From Novosphingobium decolorationis (GTDB lineage Bacteria > Pseudomonadota > Alphaproteobacteria > Sphingomonadales > Sphingomonadaceae), in assembly GCF_018417475.1 (NCBI RefSeq), contig NZ_CP054856.1:2387001-2451000 (forward strand): a DNA stretch of 64,000 nt, given 5' to 3'. The notes under the pieces were generated by a model that was given only the letters and a program-made list of their open reading frames with translations, was not told the DNA's origin and ran no database searches. Shown in pieces: positions 1-8,852 of this stretch. A program made the translations under genes and the position numbers. The first letter of the stretch is position 1, and each line of letters starts with the position of its first letter.

Positions 1-983
1 ACCACGATCGCGACCAGCGCCAGCGCGACGAGCACCGGGCGACGGCCGATACGGTCCGACAGCATGCCCGTCAGCGGCGTCACCAGGATCACCGTCAGCG
101 CGGCCAGGGTCGAGATCGAGAGGGCCTGCGTTTCGGGCATGGTTCCGGTCGCGTCGAGAAACGCGGGCACATAGGTGATCCCCACGTAGTAGGTGATCGA
201 CCCCAGGGCCGAGATCGCAAAGCCACGTGCGATGGCGGCGCGATGTCCCGACAGGATGTGCCGGATCGGCCGATCGGGGACCGTGCCGCTCCGTTGCTGA
301 GCATGGAATTCGGGGGTTTCGGCAAGCGCGGCGCGGGCGATCAGCACACAACCTGCCAGCGCCCCGCCAAACAGGAACGGGATACGCCAGCCCCATACGA
401 CAAGCGCGTCGGGCGGCAAGGCCCAGACCGTCAGCGCCGCGGCGCCCGCCGCCAGAAGAGCGCCGATCTCGCTCGATGCCGACGCGCAGCTGGCAACGAG
501 GCCACGGCGATGCGCGTGCGCGCCTTCGAGCAGGTAGGCGACAACCCCGGTATATTCACCGCCGACCGAGAACGACATCACACAGCGCAGGAGCACCAGC
601 AGCACGCCCGCCACAGGGCCCGCCTGTGCGTAGGTGGGCAGGACCGCCGTTGCCAGCATGGCCGCCGTCATCAATGCCATCGAGCCCAGCATCGCAACGC
701 GCCGCCCGAAGCGGTCGCCAAGGTGGCCGAACACCAGGGCGCCGATGGGACGCAGCAGGTAGGCGATGGCGAAGCCGCCCAGCGTCTGCGTCATCGAATG
801 GCCGTCCGCTGCGAAGAACACCCGCGCCAACACAGTCGCGAAATAGAGATAGAGCGTGAAGTCGTACCACTCGACCATCGTCGAGAGCGCGGCAATGACC
901 ATCGAACGCCGGGGCATCGGCACGTGACGAGCAGAAGGCAAGGGTTCGGCGCTGTGCGCGCTGTGGCTGGCTTCGCCGTGCAT
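1..983 (-). CDS. MFS transporter, metabolite:H+ symporter type (3' end outside window)
   Basis: Inner-membrane secondary transporter of the major facilitator superfamily; the substrate cannot be told. Reading leftward from an ATG at 983, the protein begins with a short polar stretch and then STMVEWYDFTLY, the first-helix signature of the metabolite:H+ symporter (MHS) group. The loop motif GHLGDRFGRR follows between helices 2 and 3, and a second copy, SDRIGRRPV, appears near the window edge, as expected for the start of the second six-helix half. About 327 residues are visible; the C-terminal helices lie beyond base 1. An in-frame ATG at about 1001 would add six residues. It is divergent from the aminotransferase gene at 1063. 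Confidence 0.9.
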   Translation of the reverse strand, partial: MHGEASHSAHSAEPLPSARHVPMPRRSMVIAALSTMVEWYDFTLYLYFATVLARVFFAADGHSMTQTLGGFAIAYLLRPIGALVFGHLGDRFGRRVAMLGSMALMTAAMLATAVLPTYAQAGPVAGVLLVLLRCVMSFSVGGEYTGVVAYLLEGAHAHRRGLVASCASASSEIGALLAAGAAALTVWALPPDALVVWGWRIPFLFGGALAGCVLIARAALAETPEFHAQQRSGTVPDRPIRHILSGHRAAIARGFAISALGSITYYVGITYVPAFLDATGTMPETQALSISTLAALTVILVTPLTGMLSDRIGRRPVLVALALVAIV

Positions 984-1062
984 CTGCCAAGGGTGCCGCA
1001 TTCGAGCGGCCCGAACAAGGCTAGCGTGACCGCACCCTTGCCTGCGAATAAGGCTATTCGGC

Positions 1063-2226
1063 GTGACTGAGGGACTTTTCGACTTTGACACTGCTGTGGA
1101 TCGCAGCGGATCGGACGCCGCCAAGTGGCAGGAGGGTCCAGACATCCTCCCGATGTGGGTGGCCGACATGGACTTTCGCAGCGCACCGGCCGTGCAAGCG
1201 GCGCTCGAAGCGCGGGTGGCGCACGGCGTGTTCGGCTACCCCGCACCCCATTCGGCCTATTTCGAGGCTATCGCAAACTGGTTCGCGCGGCGCCACGGCG
1301 TGCGCGTGCGCCGCAGCGGCATCATCCCGACGATCGGCGTCGTCCCAGCCATCCAAGCCATCCTGGGTGCCCTGTGCGCCCCGGGTGACGGGGTGATCGT
1401 GCAGCCCCCGGTCTACAACCGCTTCCTTTCCGCACTTGAGCACATGGGCTGCCGCCGGATCGAGAACCCGCTGGTGCTGCGCCAGGGCCGCTACGAAATG
1501 GATTTCGCCGACCTGGAACGAAAGGCGGCGTGTTCGCAGGCGCGCGTGCTCCTGCTGTGCAACCCGCACAATCCGGGCGGTCGCGTCTGGACACGCGCGG
1601 AACTGGAGCAGCTCGCCCGGATCTGTGCGCGCCATGGCGTCAGGGTGGTGAGCGACGAGATCCATGGCGACCTGGCTTTCTCCGACCACCCCTTCACCCC
1701 TTTCGCCGCAATGGCGCAAGACGCGGCAGCAGGCTGCATCACCTGCACCGGGGCTGGCAAGGCGTTCAACATTTCGGGGCTGCAGAACGCGTTTGTGGTC
1801 GTAGGCGATCCCGAATTGCGAGCGCTTGTGGAGGCCGCCATGACCGCGCATCAGATCCGCGACCTGAACCCGATGGGGCTGGCCGCCACGACGGCCGCCT
1901 ACACCCGAGGGGAAGCCTGGCTGAACGCACTCATCGCCTACCTGGAAGGCAACGAGCGCCTGCTGCGCCAGACCTTTGCCCGGCACCTTCCCCACATCGA
2001 TGTGATCCAGCAGGAGGGAACATACCTCGCCTGGATCGACGGCCGAAGGCTGGGCTTGTCCAGTGAGGCTCTTGCGGATCGCCTGGTTCGCGAGGCTGGC
2101 GTGCGTGTCACGCCCGGCTCGATCTTTGGAGCACAGGGGGAAGGCTTCGTGCGCGTCAACTTCGCCTGCCCGTGCGCACGGCTCGAAGATGGTCTCGACC
2201 GGCTGATCCGCGGACTTTCTCGATAG
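1063..2226 (+). CDS. patB: PatB/MalY-type PLP aminotransferase (C-S beta-lyase)
   Basis: Fold-type I PLP enzyme of the MalY/PatB group, whose members usually cleave cystathionine or cysteine conjugates by beta-elimination in the cytoplasm. The 387 residues match the family length. Visible are the N-terminal WVADMDF motif, NPHNPGGRVW, SDEIHGDLAF before the cofactor-binding Asp/Tyr region, and the Schiff-base lysine K233 in GAGKAFNISGLQ. The C-terminal domain ends RVNFACP, where the Arg binds the substrate carboxylate. The start is a GTG at 1063. The exact substrate is inferred from the family only. Confidence 0.9.
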   Translation: MTEGLFDFDTAVDRSGSDAAKWQEGPDILPMWVADMDFRSAPAVQAALEARVAHGVFGYPAPHSAYFEAIANWFARRHGVRVRRSGIIPTIGVVPAIQAILGALCAPGDGVIVQPPVYNRFLSALEHMGCRRIENPLVLRQGRYEMDFADLERKAACSQARVLLLCNPHNPGGRVWTRAELEQLARICARHGVRVVSDEIHGDLAFSDHPFTPFAAMAQDAAAGCITCTGAGKAFNISGLQNAFVVVGDPELRALVEAAMTAHQIRDLNPMGLAATTAAYTRGEAWLNALIAYLEGNERLLRQTFARHLPHIDVIQQEGTYLAWIDGRRLGLSSEALADRLVREAGVRVTPGSIFGAQGEGFVRVNFACPCARLEDGLDRLIRGLSR

Positions 2227-2239
2227 CCGCTTTGGCCCG

Positions 2240-2470
2240 TTAGCCGTCCTGCTCCGAACCAAGCGCGATCGCAAAGCGCTCTTCGCGGCGCTCGTCCACG
2301 ACACGTACCTGCCAGGGCTGGGTTTGCCGGAAGCGCTGCGGAGCTTCGAGCAGGAGCTCCCCTGCAAGCTGGATCGCGGCAAGGATGGCGGCTTCCTCGT
2401 TCGCGAAGTCCGCCGACACGTCGCCAGCGTCGGGCGTGCCGTCACGAACTTGGAAATAGAATTGGTTCAC
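2240..2470 (-). CDS. DUF6894-like small protein
   Basis: Small protein of 76 residues with a GTG start, beginning MNQFYFQVRDG and containing an AILAAIQLAGELL helix. This matches the short stress-associated DUF6894 family common in sphingomonads and rhizobia, whose function is unknown. It is convergent with patB, leaving 13 bases between stops. A near-perfect EcfG-type promoter element (GGAAC-N16-CGTT on the minus strand, 2654-2680) lies about 185 bases upstream, which would fit general stress control. Confidence 0.7.
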   Translation of the reverse strand: MNQFYFQVRDGTPDAGDVSADFANEEAAILAAIQLAGELLLEAPQRFRQTQPWQVRVVDERREERFAIALGSEQDG

Positions 2471-2844
2471 GGACCTGGCTCCAGTCTCCCTACGCTCTGC
2501 GATTCTCGGGTGTTGCGTGAAATGGGGGCGCCAACCGGGAATTTACGTTCCGGGTAGGCGCAGGGCACAAGCAGCCACGGAATACGTGGTAGGAACGAGA
2601 CCTCGTCGAAGCGCGCAAGCCCTTCGGAGTGTATCCATTGCCCGCTCCCCAACGGAACGTGATCTGATCCAAACAGTTCCTCAGCGGCGAAAGAAGCCTC
2701 TGAACAGGCCCACAGAGAGGCCTGTCTCGCGCAGGCCGGTCAAAGCCTATGATAATTGTCAATTGACCCGCGACGAGCGGAACGAGGCGCTCGACTGCCG
2801 CATTCTCGCTGCACCAGCTTTCACATGCAGGTGGAGTAAGACCA
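2471..2844. other. Divergent intergenic region between DUF6894 gene and otsA
   Basis: No convincing gene is seen here. The region holds the bidirectional EcfG-like element at 2654-2680. Short reading frames in it have no recognisable content. An A/T-richer patch with the palindrome TTGTCAATTGAC-like sequence near 2756 lies closer to otsA. Confidence 0.5.
2654..2680. promoter_or_regulatory. Bidirectional EcfG-type general stress promoter candidate
   Basis: The 27-bp element starts GGAACG and ends GTTCC. Read on the minus strand it is GGAAC, 16 bases, CGTT, which fits the consensus of the alphaproteobacterial general stress sigma factor EcfG exactly. Read on the plus strand it is GGAAC, 17 bases, GTT. 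It faces both the DUF6894 gene and otsA. Trehalose synthesis genes are known EcfG targets. The assignment is motif-based. Confidence 0.55.
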
Positions 2845-4242
2845 ATGAATGAGCGCCTGATCGTGGTTTCGAACCGCCTGCCGATGGGAGACACGCCATC
2901 AGGTGGGCTCGTGGTTTCGCTCCACGACGTCCTCGCAGCATCGGGCGGCTGCTGGATCGGCTCGCACCCCGAGGCCGGAGACGATCACGGAGCGTTCGAG
3001 CGCATCGGCGAGGAGCCTTACCAGCGCCTCGCTTTCCGACTCACCCAAAGCGAGATGGAAAACTACTATCTCGGCTATGCCAACTCGGTGCTCTGGCCGC
3101 TGTGCCATCGCCGTCCGGACCTGGTGAAGATCCGGCCCGCGTATCGTGAGGCCTATGAAGCGGTCAATCGCCGCATTGCGGCCATGATCGCACACGAAGT
3201 GTCCCCCGAGGACATCATCTGGGTGCAGGACTACCATTTCATTCCGCTGGCCAGAGAGCTTCGCAAACTGCGCGTCACCAACCGCATCGGCTTTTTCCTG
3301 CACATTCCCTTTCCCGTCCTGGCAGACCTCTCGATCATGCCGCAGGCCGAAACCTTTGCCGAATGCCTGGCGCACTACAATCTCATCGGACTGCAGACAC
3401 GCGAAGACGTCGCGCGCTGTCTGGAGATGTTCCGCGACGATCCGCGCGCGGAGTTCATGACGGATGGGTCCATCAAGTTCGGCGAGCATGTCTCGCTGGT
3501 GCACTCGTTCCCGATCGGGATCGACGCCAAGGCGTTCGAGGACGAAGCCCGGCGCGAGCTGCCCGATGTCTTTGGCGGTGCCAGTCCCGCGCCCTTCGCG
3601 ATCGGGGTCGATCGCCTGGACTACAGCAAGGGCCTGCCGAACCGCTTTCGGGCCTTCGGCACATACCTTGCGGACCTGCGTCCCGAGCATACCCGCCCCT
3701 GCCTGATCCAGATAGCCCCTCCGACCCGTCTCGGCGTCCAGGCCTACGAAGACATCACGGAAGAACTTCAGGGCCTGACCGGCAAGATCAACGGGCAGTT
3801 TGCCGAACTGGATTGGACGCCGATCCGGTTCATCAATCGCTCGGTGGAGCGCGCCCGGTTAGCCCACCTCTTCCGCATGGCGCGCTGCGGCCTCGTCACC
3901 TCTCTTGCGGACGGGATGAACCTGGTCGCCAAGGAATACATCGCCGCGCAGGATCCGGCGGATCCCGGCGTGCTCGTTCTTTCGCAGTTCGCCGGAGCAG
4001 CCGAAGACATGACCGAGGCTCTTCTGGTCAACCCCTACGATATCGAGGCCATGGCGCACAGGATCGATGAAGCGTTCCGCATGCCTCTGGGCGAACGCCA
4101 GCGGCGCTATCGGCATTGTCTTGAAGTTGTGCGCAAGACCGATGCCACGTCCTGGGCACACAATTTTCTGAATGTCTTGCGCTCGAGCCTCAAAGCGCTC
4201 GACCTCGCTTTCCAGGAGCGGGAACTCCAGCCTTTCGGCTGA
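2845..4242 (+). CDS. otsA: Trehalose-6-phosphate synthase (OtsA)
   Basis: GT20 retaining glycosyltransferase that joins UDP-glucose and glucose-6-phosphate to form trehalose-6-phosphate in the cytoplasm for osmotic and desiccation protection. The 465 residues are full length. Visible motifs are VVSNRLP at the N-terminus, the substrate loop GGLVVSLHDVL, WVQDYHFIPLARELR, the sugar-phosphate motif GVDRLDYSKGLPNRF, and the nucleotide-sugar acceptor segment LADGMNLVAKEYIAAQ. No otsB phosphatase gene is adjacent, so dephosphorylation must be encoded elsewhere. The EcfG-like element lies 165 bases upstream. Confidence 0.96.
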   Translation: MNERLIVVSNRLPMGDTPSGGLVVSLHDVLAASGGCWIGSHPEAGDDHGAFERIGEEPYQRLAFRLTQSEMENYYLGYANSVLWPLCHRRPDLVKIRPAYREAYEAVNRRIAAMIAHEVSPEDIIWVQDYHFIPLARELRKLRVTNRIGFFLHIPFPVLADLSIMPQAETFAECLAHYNLIGLQTREDVARCLEMFRDDPRAEFMTDGSIKFGEHVSLVHSFPIGIDAKAFEDEARRELPDVFGGASPAPFAIGVDRLDYSKGLPNRFRAFGTYLADLRPEHTRPCLIQIAPPTRLGVQAYEDITEELQGLTGKINGQFAELDWTPIRFINRSVERARLAHLFRMARCGLVTSLADGMNLVAKEYIAAQDPADPGVLVLSQFAGAAEDMTEALLVNPYDIEAMAHRIDEAFRMPLGERQRRYRHCLEVVRKTDATSWAHNFLNVLRSSLKALDLAFQERELQPFG

Positions 4243-4281
4243 CACGGTCCACTCCTGGAGACAGGTTGTTGCGGCGCTTTG

Positions 4282-4479
4282 TCAGGGTGAAATATACCAG
4301 ACTTCGTTGGTGCGCTGGACACGGCACAGCCGCTTCTTTCCAAGCCACAGTTCCGCAGGCCGGTTCTCGGCCTCGATCCTCGCCGCTGAAAGCGCGCCAC
4401 CGGCGTCAGGCGCTGTAAAATCCAGGCGTTTGGCGAGACCATGATCGTCGTCGGCAAACGTCAACGTATAGATGGGCAT
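4282..4479 (-). CDS. Small conserved-looking protein of unknown function
   Basis: A 65-residue protein starting MPIYTLTFADDDHG and ending in a basic and aromatic stretch. The beta-alpha-beta pattern (YTLTF, then AGGALSAARIEAEN, then AELWLGKKRLCRVQR) looks like a folded single-domain protein. I do not recognise a named family. It is convergent with otsA (39 bases between stops) and divergent from the Crp/Fnr gene. The FNR/FixK-like box at 4574 could serve both. Confidence 0.55.
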   Translation of the reverse strand: MPIYTLTFADDDHGLAKRLDFTAPDAGGALSAARIEAENRPAELWLGKKRLCRVQRTNEVWYISP

Positions 4480-4573
4480 GAAGTACCTTTCTGCCCGCAG
4501 CTCTCACGGCCCGAGCATCTTTCGTGCGCCATCTGGATAGCATGGCGACGAAGGCACCACGCGCCAAATCCCC

Positions 4574-4587
4574 TTGATAGTTATCAA
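4574..4587. promoter_or_regulatory. FNR/FixK-type palindrome
   Basis: TTGATAGTTATCAA is a perfect TTGAT-N4-ATCAA inverted repeat, the classical binding site of FNR/FixK proteins. It lies 95 bases upstream of the small gene at 4479 (minus) and about 185 bases upstream of the Crp/Fnr-family gene at 4759 (plus). Autoregulation by that protein is plausible. Confidence 0.6.
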
Positions 4588-4758
4588 GTGCACACGCGCG
4601 CCGTGGGCTGAAGCCTGGCGAGGACGAAAGCTTGCCCCACCATCCGCCCCGGACACGGACCCGCAATAAAAAGGCACCTGTCCCGGGAGCACCGTGGCCT
4701 TTCACGAATTACTTCGGTGCGTGCCGTGTACTCGAATGGAGCCCTCCTCGTCGTGCTA

Positions 4759-5511
4759 ATGGATGCCTTTCTTGCCAATCGTCGCGATGTCGTCCTCAGT
4801 CTGGAAGACCGGGCTCTGCTTGAAACCGCGATTGCAGAAGTCCGCGAGATCGAAAGTCGACAGGTCATTGTTCCTCCACGAACCACGGTCGAGATCAGCA
4901 CCTTGCTGATCGAGGGTCTGGTCTCTCGCTTCATCGATGACCGCCATGGCCTTCGCCAGCTTGTCGCCGTCCACGTTCCCGGCGAGTTCGTCGATCTGCA
5001 CGCCTACCCCATGCGTGAGCTCGATCATGGCATCGGCGCGTTGACACCTGCGCGGGTCGCGATTGTCCCGCATGATGCCCTGAGGCGCATCCTGGATCCA
5101 CGGCCCGAGCTTGCTCGCAAGCTCTGGTTCTCGACACTGCTTGACGCGGCCCTACATCGTGCGTGGCTCTTTCGAGTTGGCCGGCTCGATGCGGTTGGCC
5201 GTGTGGCCCACTTTCTGAGCGAGATGAACCTGCGCCTCCAGGCTATCGGACTGTCTGACGGCATGCGATTTGCCTTGCCGTTGACCCAGGCCGATATCGC
5301 CGAAATCTGCGGCCTCACCACCGTCCACACCAACCGCGCCTTGCGCCAGCTGCGCGAAGCCGGATTGTGCGAGGTTCATGCCCCCACAGTTGAACTTCTC
5401 GATCCCACAGGCCTCGCCCGACGCGGCAACTTCAATTCGCATTACCTTTATCTCGACACGGAAGCATTGATGGCAAAGGGGAACGGTTCATCCTCGCAGC
5501 AGAATGACTGA
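4759..5511 (+). CDS. Crp/Fnr family transcriptional regulator
   Basis: About 250 residues: a cyclic-nucleotide-binding-like beta-roll (about residues 25-135, with VHVPGEFVDLHAY), a dimerisation helix, and a C-terminal winged helix-turn-helix (about 165-230; LTQADIAEICGLTTVHTNRALRQLREAGL). No N-terminal cysteine cluster for an Fe-S cluster is present, so it is not classical FNR. I chose ATG 4759 (MDAFLANRR) over the upstream GTG 4717 because the family starts near this point. The ligand is unknown. An FNR/FixK-like box lies upstream. Confidence 0.88.
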   Translation: MDAFLANRRDVVLSLEDRALLETAIAEVREIESRQVIVPPRTTVEISTLLIEGLVSRFIDDRHGLRQLVAVHVPGEFVDLHAYPMRELDHGIGALTPARVAIVPHDALRRILDPRPELARKLWFSTLLDAALHRAWLFRVGRLDAVGRVAHFLSEMNLRLQAIGLSDGMRFALPLTQADIAEICGLTTVHTNRALRQLREAGLCEVHAPTVELLDPTGLARRGNFNSHYLYLDTEALMAKGNGSSSQQND

Positions 5512-5590
5512 ACCGAGACCTTGAAACAGGCTTGGTTGCGCAAATGACCGAGGGTTTCCGTTCGTGAATTCAGTTGGTCAGGGAGAGGCC

Positions 5591-6115
5591 ATGAGCAAGC
5601 CGCCCCGGCCCCGCCACCGCACGACAAACTGGAAGTCCTACACCGCAGCGCTGGCGCAGAGAGGTTCGCTTCAGGTCGGGTTTGATCCCCGGATCCAATG
5701 GCTGTCCGCGCCAACCGGCAAGCGCGGGCGCCAGCCTGTCTTTTCGGACGCCGCGATCCAGGCCTGCCTGACACTGAAGCGCGTATTCAAGCTGCCCTTG
5801 CGCCAGGGGCCACACGCATGGTTGCCAGCCTTCTCGAGATGGCCGGGCTTGATTGGCCGATGCCCCCATGCTGGCCGAACTGCCGGACCAGATCCCACCC
5901 GATCAAGCCATCGCGACCGTCAGCGCCGGTGGCGCCTTTGCTAGTCACGAAGCCATTGCCGCGCGCGATGCCTGCGCCATCATTCCCGCCCGCAGCAATG
6001 CGCAAGCCTGGTCCGAGAGCACGCCGGGCGTTACGGCCCGAAGCGAAATCGTTCGCTCAAGCAGGCGATTTGGCCGGCTCTCAAAATGTCCGAATAATTC
6101 TTTAAAAACAGCGTT
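5591..6115 (+). pseudogene. Degenerate IS5-family transposase
   Basis: The first 60 residues (MSKPPRPRHRTTNWKSY, then GKRGRQPVFSDAAIQACL) match the N-terminus of IS5-family DDE transposases. The frame then breaks near 5805, continues in another frame (MVASLLEMAGLDW), and jumps by deletion to a middle segment (DQIPPDQAIATVSAGGAF ... AIIPARSNAQAW) in a third frame, ending without the DDE glutamate region. Frameshifts plus an internal deletion make it non-functional. It lies directly outside the left attachment site of the genomic island. Confidence 0.8.
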
Positions 6116-6122
6116 TTAGTAC

Positions 6123-6142
6123 TGGTGGGCGGTGAGGGGCTC
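6123..6142. repeat. Left island attachment site (20-bp tRNA-Val 3' end copy)
   Basis: TGGTGGGCGGTGAGGGGCTC is identical, in the same orientation, to 34273-34292, the CCA end, acceptor strand and part of the T-arm of tRNA-Val. Similarity stops at both ends of the 20 bases. This is the usual footprint left by tyrosine integrases that target tRNA 3' ends. Confidence 0.85.
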
Positions 6143-6221
6143 ACAAAAAACAGTACAAGCGACTGAATCTAAATTTTAAAATTCAAAATTGCGCTAACCA
6201 AGGCCCTGAGCCAGCCCCGCC

Positions 6222-6245
6222 CACGTCACACTGTGATGTGACGTG
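6222..6245. repeat. Inverted repeat upstream of the thioesterase gene
   Basis: CACGTCACA and TGTGACGTG form a perfect 9-bp inverted repeat with a six-base centre. It lies 215 bases before the GTG of the thioesterase gene and 80 bases inside the island's left end. It could be an operator or an integrase or excisionase arm-type site; nothing in the sequence decides. Confidence 0.4.
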
Positions 6246-6460
6246 ATCTCAAGGGGTATCACATTGCACTGCATGTCGCAGTCTTCCGCATTAACAGGCC
6301 GCAGAGGCTTGCACGCCCCAGTTCGTCAAGTGGCGCAGCAGCCTAGGTCCCAACGAGAAGGGCGTAACGACCCATTCAAGCCGCTCAGGGGGCGGTGGTT
6401 ACTTTCCAGGTTCGGAAGGGCCGCTTTCCTTGACCCAAGGGGCGTGATATTGACGTATAC

Positions 6461-6877
6461 GTGACCCATTCCATTCCCCACCGGTTTCCGATCGGCATCG
6501 CCCCGAGTGACATCGACTTCATGGGACATGTCAACAACGCCAGCTATTTGAAATGGGTGCAGGCTGCTGTCATCGATCATTGGCTTGCGTTGGCGCCTGC
6601 AGAAGCAATCAGGCAGCATCTGTGGGTAGCGATCAAGCACGAAATCACTTACCGTCGACCGGCTTTTCTGGAAGATGATGTCATAGCCACGGTGGTTTTG
6701 GAAAAAGTGCAAGGGGCCAGAGCTTTTTACGAAACGGTGATCAGGCGTGGGGAAGAGGTTCTGGCTGAAGTGAAGTCCAGTTGGTGTTGTCTTGATGCGG
6801 CGACCATGCGGCCCGCGCGCTTGGCAAGCGACGTGATTAAGCGTTTTTTCTCGGCCGAAGAAGTGAGCCAGCTCTAA
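6461..6877 (+). CDS. Hot-dog fold acyl-CoA thioesterase
   Basis: A 138-residue protein of the 4-hydroxybenzoyl-CoA thioesterase (4HBT) type. The signature DFMGHVNNASYLKWVQ (Asp-Phe-x-Gly-His-x-Asn) contains the catalytic Asp, and the rest shows the expected helix and beta-sheet pattern (EITYRRPAFLEDDVIATVVLEKV). It would hydrolyse acyl-CoA thioesters in the cytoplasm. The start is a GTG at 6461. It is the first gene inside the island and appears to be lone cargo. The substrate is unknown. Confidence 0.85.
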   Translation: MTHSIPHRFPIGIAPSDIDFMGHVNNASYLKWVQAAVIDHWLALAPAEAIRQHLWVAIKHEITYRRPAFLEDDVIATVVLEKVQGARAFYETVIRRGEEVLAEVKSSWCCLDAATMRPARLASDVIKRFFSAEEVSQL

Positions 6878-7243
6878 GAGGCTGTTTTGAAATGGGTTGA
6901 TGCGGCGACTTGGGCGCGATTCAAGCTTGGGATGAAGACCTGTTCGAGCCGTCGCCAAGTGCGGACGCAAGCTTACTACGGACCTGCATAACGTGCTCGA
7001 TGCACTTCGCTAAATGGGATTGAGCAGGTGTCGGACCACGTATTTTCCCGATCGACGGCCCGTTCTGCCGAACATTGTATTGGTGGTTTCGCCGCTTCGG
7101 CCGCCGAACCTTTATGGCCGTTCAGACGCCGATTTTCAGTCCCAAGGTGCGGACCGTCTGCAATTTCGGCAGCTCGCGACCAGGTTCAGCCATTCTCCAA
7201 CCACTAGTTGAACAGCAGCCTCGGGCAGTAGCTGCTGAGGGAT
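6878..7243. other. Gene-free stretch with a diverged repeat
   Basis: No credible gene is seen between the thioesterase stop and the IS21 left end. Bases about 7085-7185 resemble 10400-10500 over a core running GGCC, two variable bases, TCAGACGCCGATTT, then AGGTGCGGAC after a short gap. The two copies lie on either side of the IS21 element, in the same orientation. Confidence 0.45.
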
Positions 7244-7347
7244 GAGAACGGCGGAGCAATATTCGACCACGCTAGCGGCGGGATAGTCCTGCTGCGGGCG
7301 GCGTAAAAGTCGTCCACCTTGAAGCCTTTCTGCCAAGTCAGGGAGGT

Positions 7348-8852
7348 GTGGGGATCTACAGCGTGGAACTTTATCTTCAGGTCCGTTTGGCTTGCGCGGA
7401 TGGCATGAGCCAGCGGGCGGCGGCGAAGCGTTTCAATGTGTCGCGCGACACGGTGCGCAAGATGCTGTCGTTTTCATCGCCACCGGGTTACCGGCGTCAA
7501 TCTGTCCCGCAGCGTCCGAAGCTGGACGGGTTTGTGGCGATCATTGATGGATGGCTTGAAGGGGACCGCTGCGTCCCGCGCAAACAGCGCCATACGGCGA
7601 AGCGGGTATTCGACCGCTTGCGCGCCGAGCATGGTTTCACCGGCGGCTATACGATCATCAAGGATTACATCCGCGAGCGTGAGCAACGCAGCCGGGAGAT
7701 GTTCGTGCCGCTGGCCCACCCGGCGGGGGATGCGCAGGCCGATTTCGGGGAAGCGCTGGTGGAGATCGGCGGGGTGCAGCAGAAGGCCTACTTCTTCGCA
7801 CTCGATCTGCCGCACAGTGATGCCTGCTATGTGCGGGCCTATCCGGCGGCGGTGGCGGAGGCCTGGGTGGACGGACACGTTCATGCCTTCGCGTTCTTCG
7901 GCGCGGTGCCGCGCTCGATCGTCTATGACAACGATCGCTGCCTTGTGGCGAAGATCCTGCCAGACGGCACGCGTAAGCGTGCCACGCTGTTCAGCGCTTT
8001 CCTGTCGCATTACGTGATCCGCGACCGCTATGCCCGCCCGGGCAAGGGGAACGAGAAAGGCAATGTGGAAGGGCTGGTTGGTTACTGCCGCCGCAATTTC
8101 ATGGTGCCGATCCCGAAGTTCCCGACCTGGGAGGCCTTCAACCTATGGCTGGAGGAGCAATGCCGCAAGCGCCAGCAGGACAAGGTGCGCGGACAGAGCG
8201 AGACGATCGGTGAGCGCTTGCAACGCGATCTGGCAGCCATGCAGCCTCTGCCCGCTACACCCTTCGAGGCCTGCGATCAGACGAGCGGGCGGGTCTCCTC
8301 GCAATCCCCGTGCGCTACAGGACCAACGATTATTCGGTTCCGGTGGCCGGGGCCATCAGGAGGTCTGGATCAGGGCCTATGTCGATGAGGTGGTGGTCGG
8401 CTGCCGCAGCGAAGTCATCGCCCGTCATCCTCGTTGTTATGCCCGCGAGGAGGTTATCTTCGACCCGCTCCACTATCTCCCGCTGATCGAGCAGAAGATC
8501 AACGCATTCGACCGTGCCGCGCCTTTGCAGGGCTGGGATTTGCCCGAAGCGTTCACGACACTGCAGCGGTTGATGGAAGGCCGCATGCACAAGCATGGCA
8601 GGCGTGAATATGTACAGGTGCTGCGCCTGTTGGAAACGTTCACCCTCGCCGATCTCCGTGCGGCGGTGGAACAGGCCATTGATCTTGGCGCCATCGGCTT
8701 CGATGCCGTCAAGCACCTCGCCCTGTGCCGGGTCGAACGCGTACCGCCCGTGCTGGACCGACGTCTATCCCTTCCTGCCACGCACAACGGTCGAGAAGAC
8801 CTTTGCCAGAGCCTATCTGAGCCTGCTCTCCGACCAGCAGGAGGCCGCATGA
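7348..8852 (+). pseudogene. istA: IstA transposase, frameshifted
   Basis: IS21-family DDE transposase. The N-terminal helix-turn-helix (MSQRAAAKRFNVSRDTVRKML) and catalytic core are intact: Asp in AQADFGEA, Asp in SIVYDNDR and Glu in GNEKGNVEG. After about residue 310 the frame shifts near 8306 and again near 8350 (the frame reading VWIRAYVDEVVVGC follows), and a third shift near 8755 is needed to reach RTTVEKTFARAYLSLLSD and the stop at 8852. The gene cannot give the full protein. The stop overlaps the istB start (ATGA). Confidence 0.85.
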
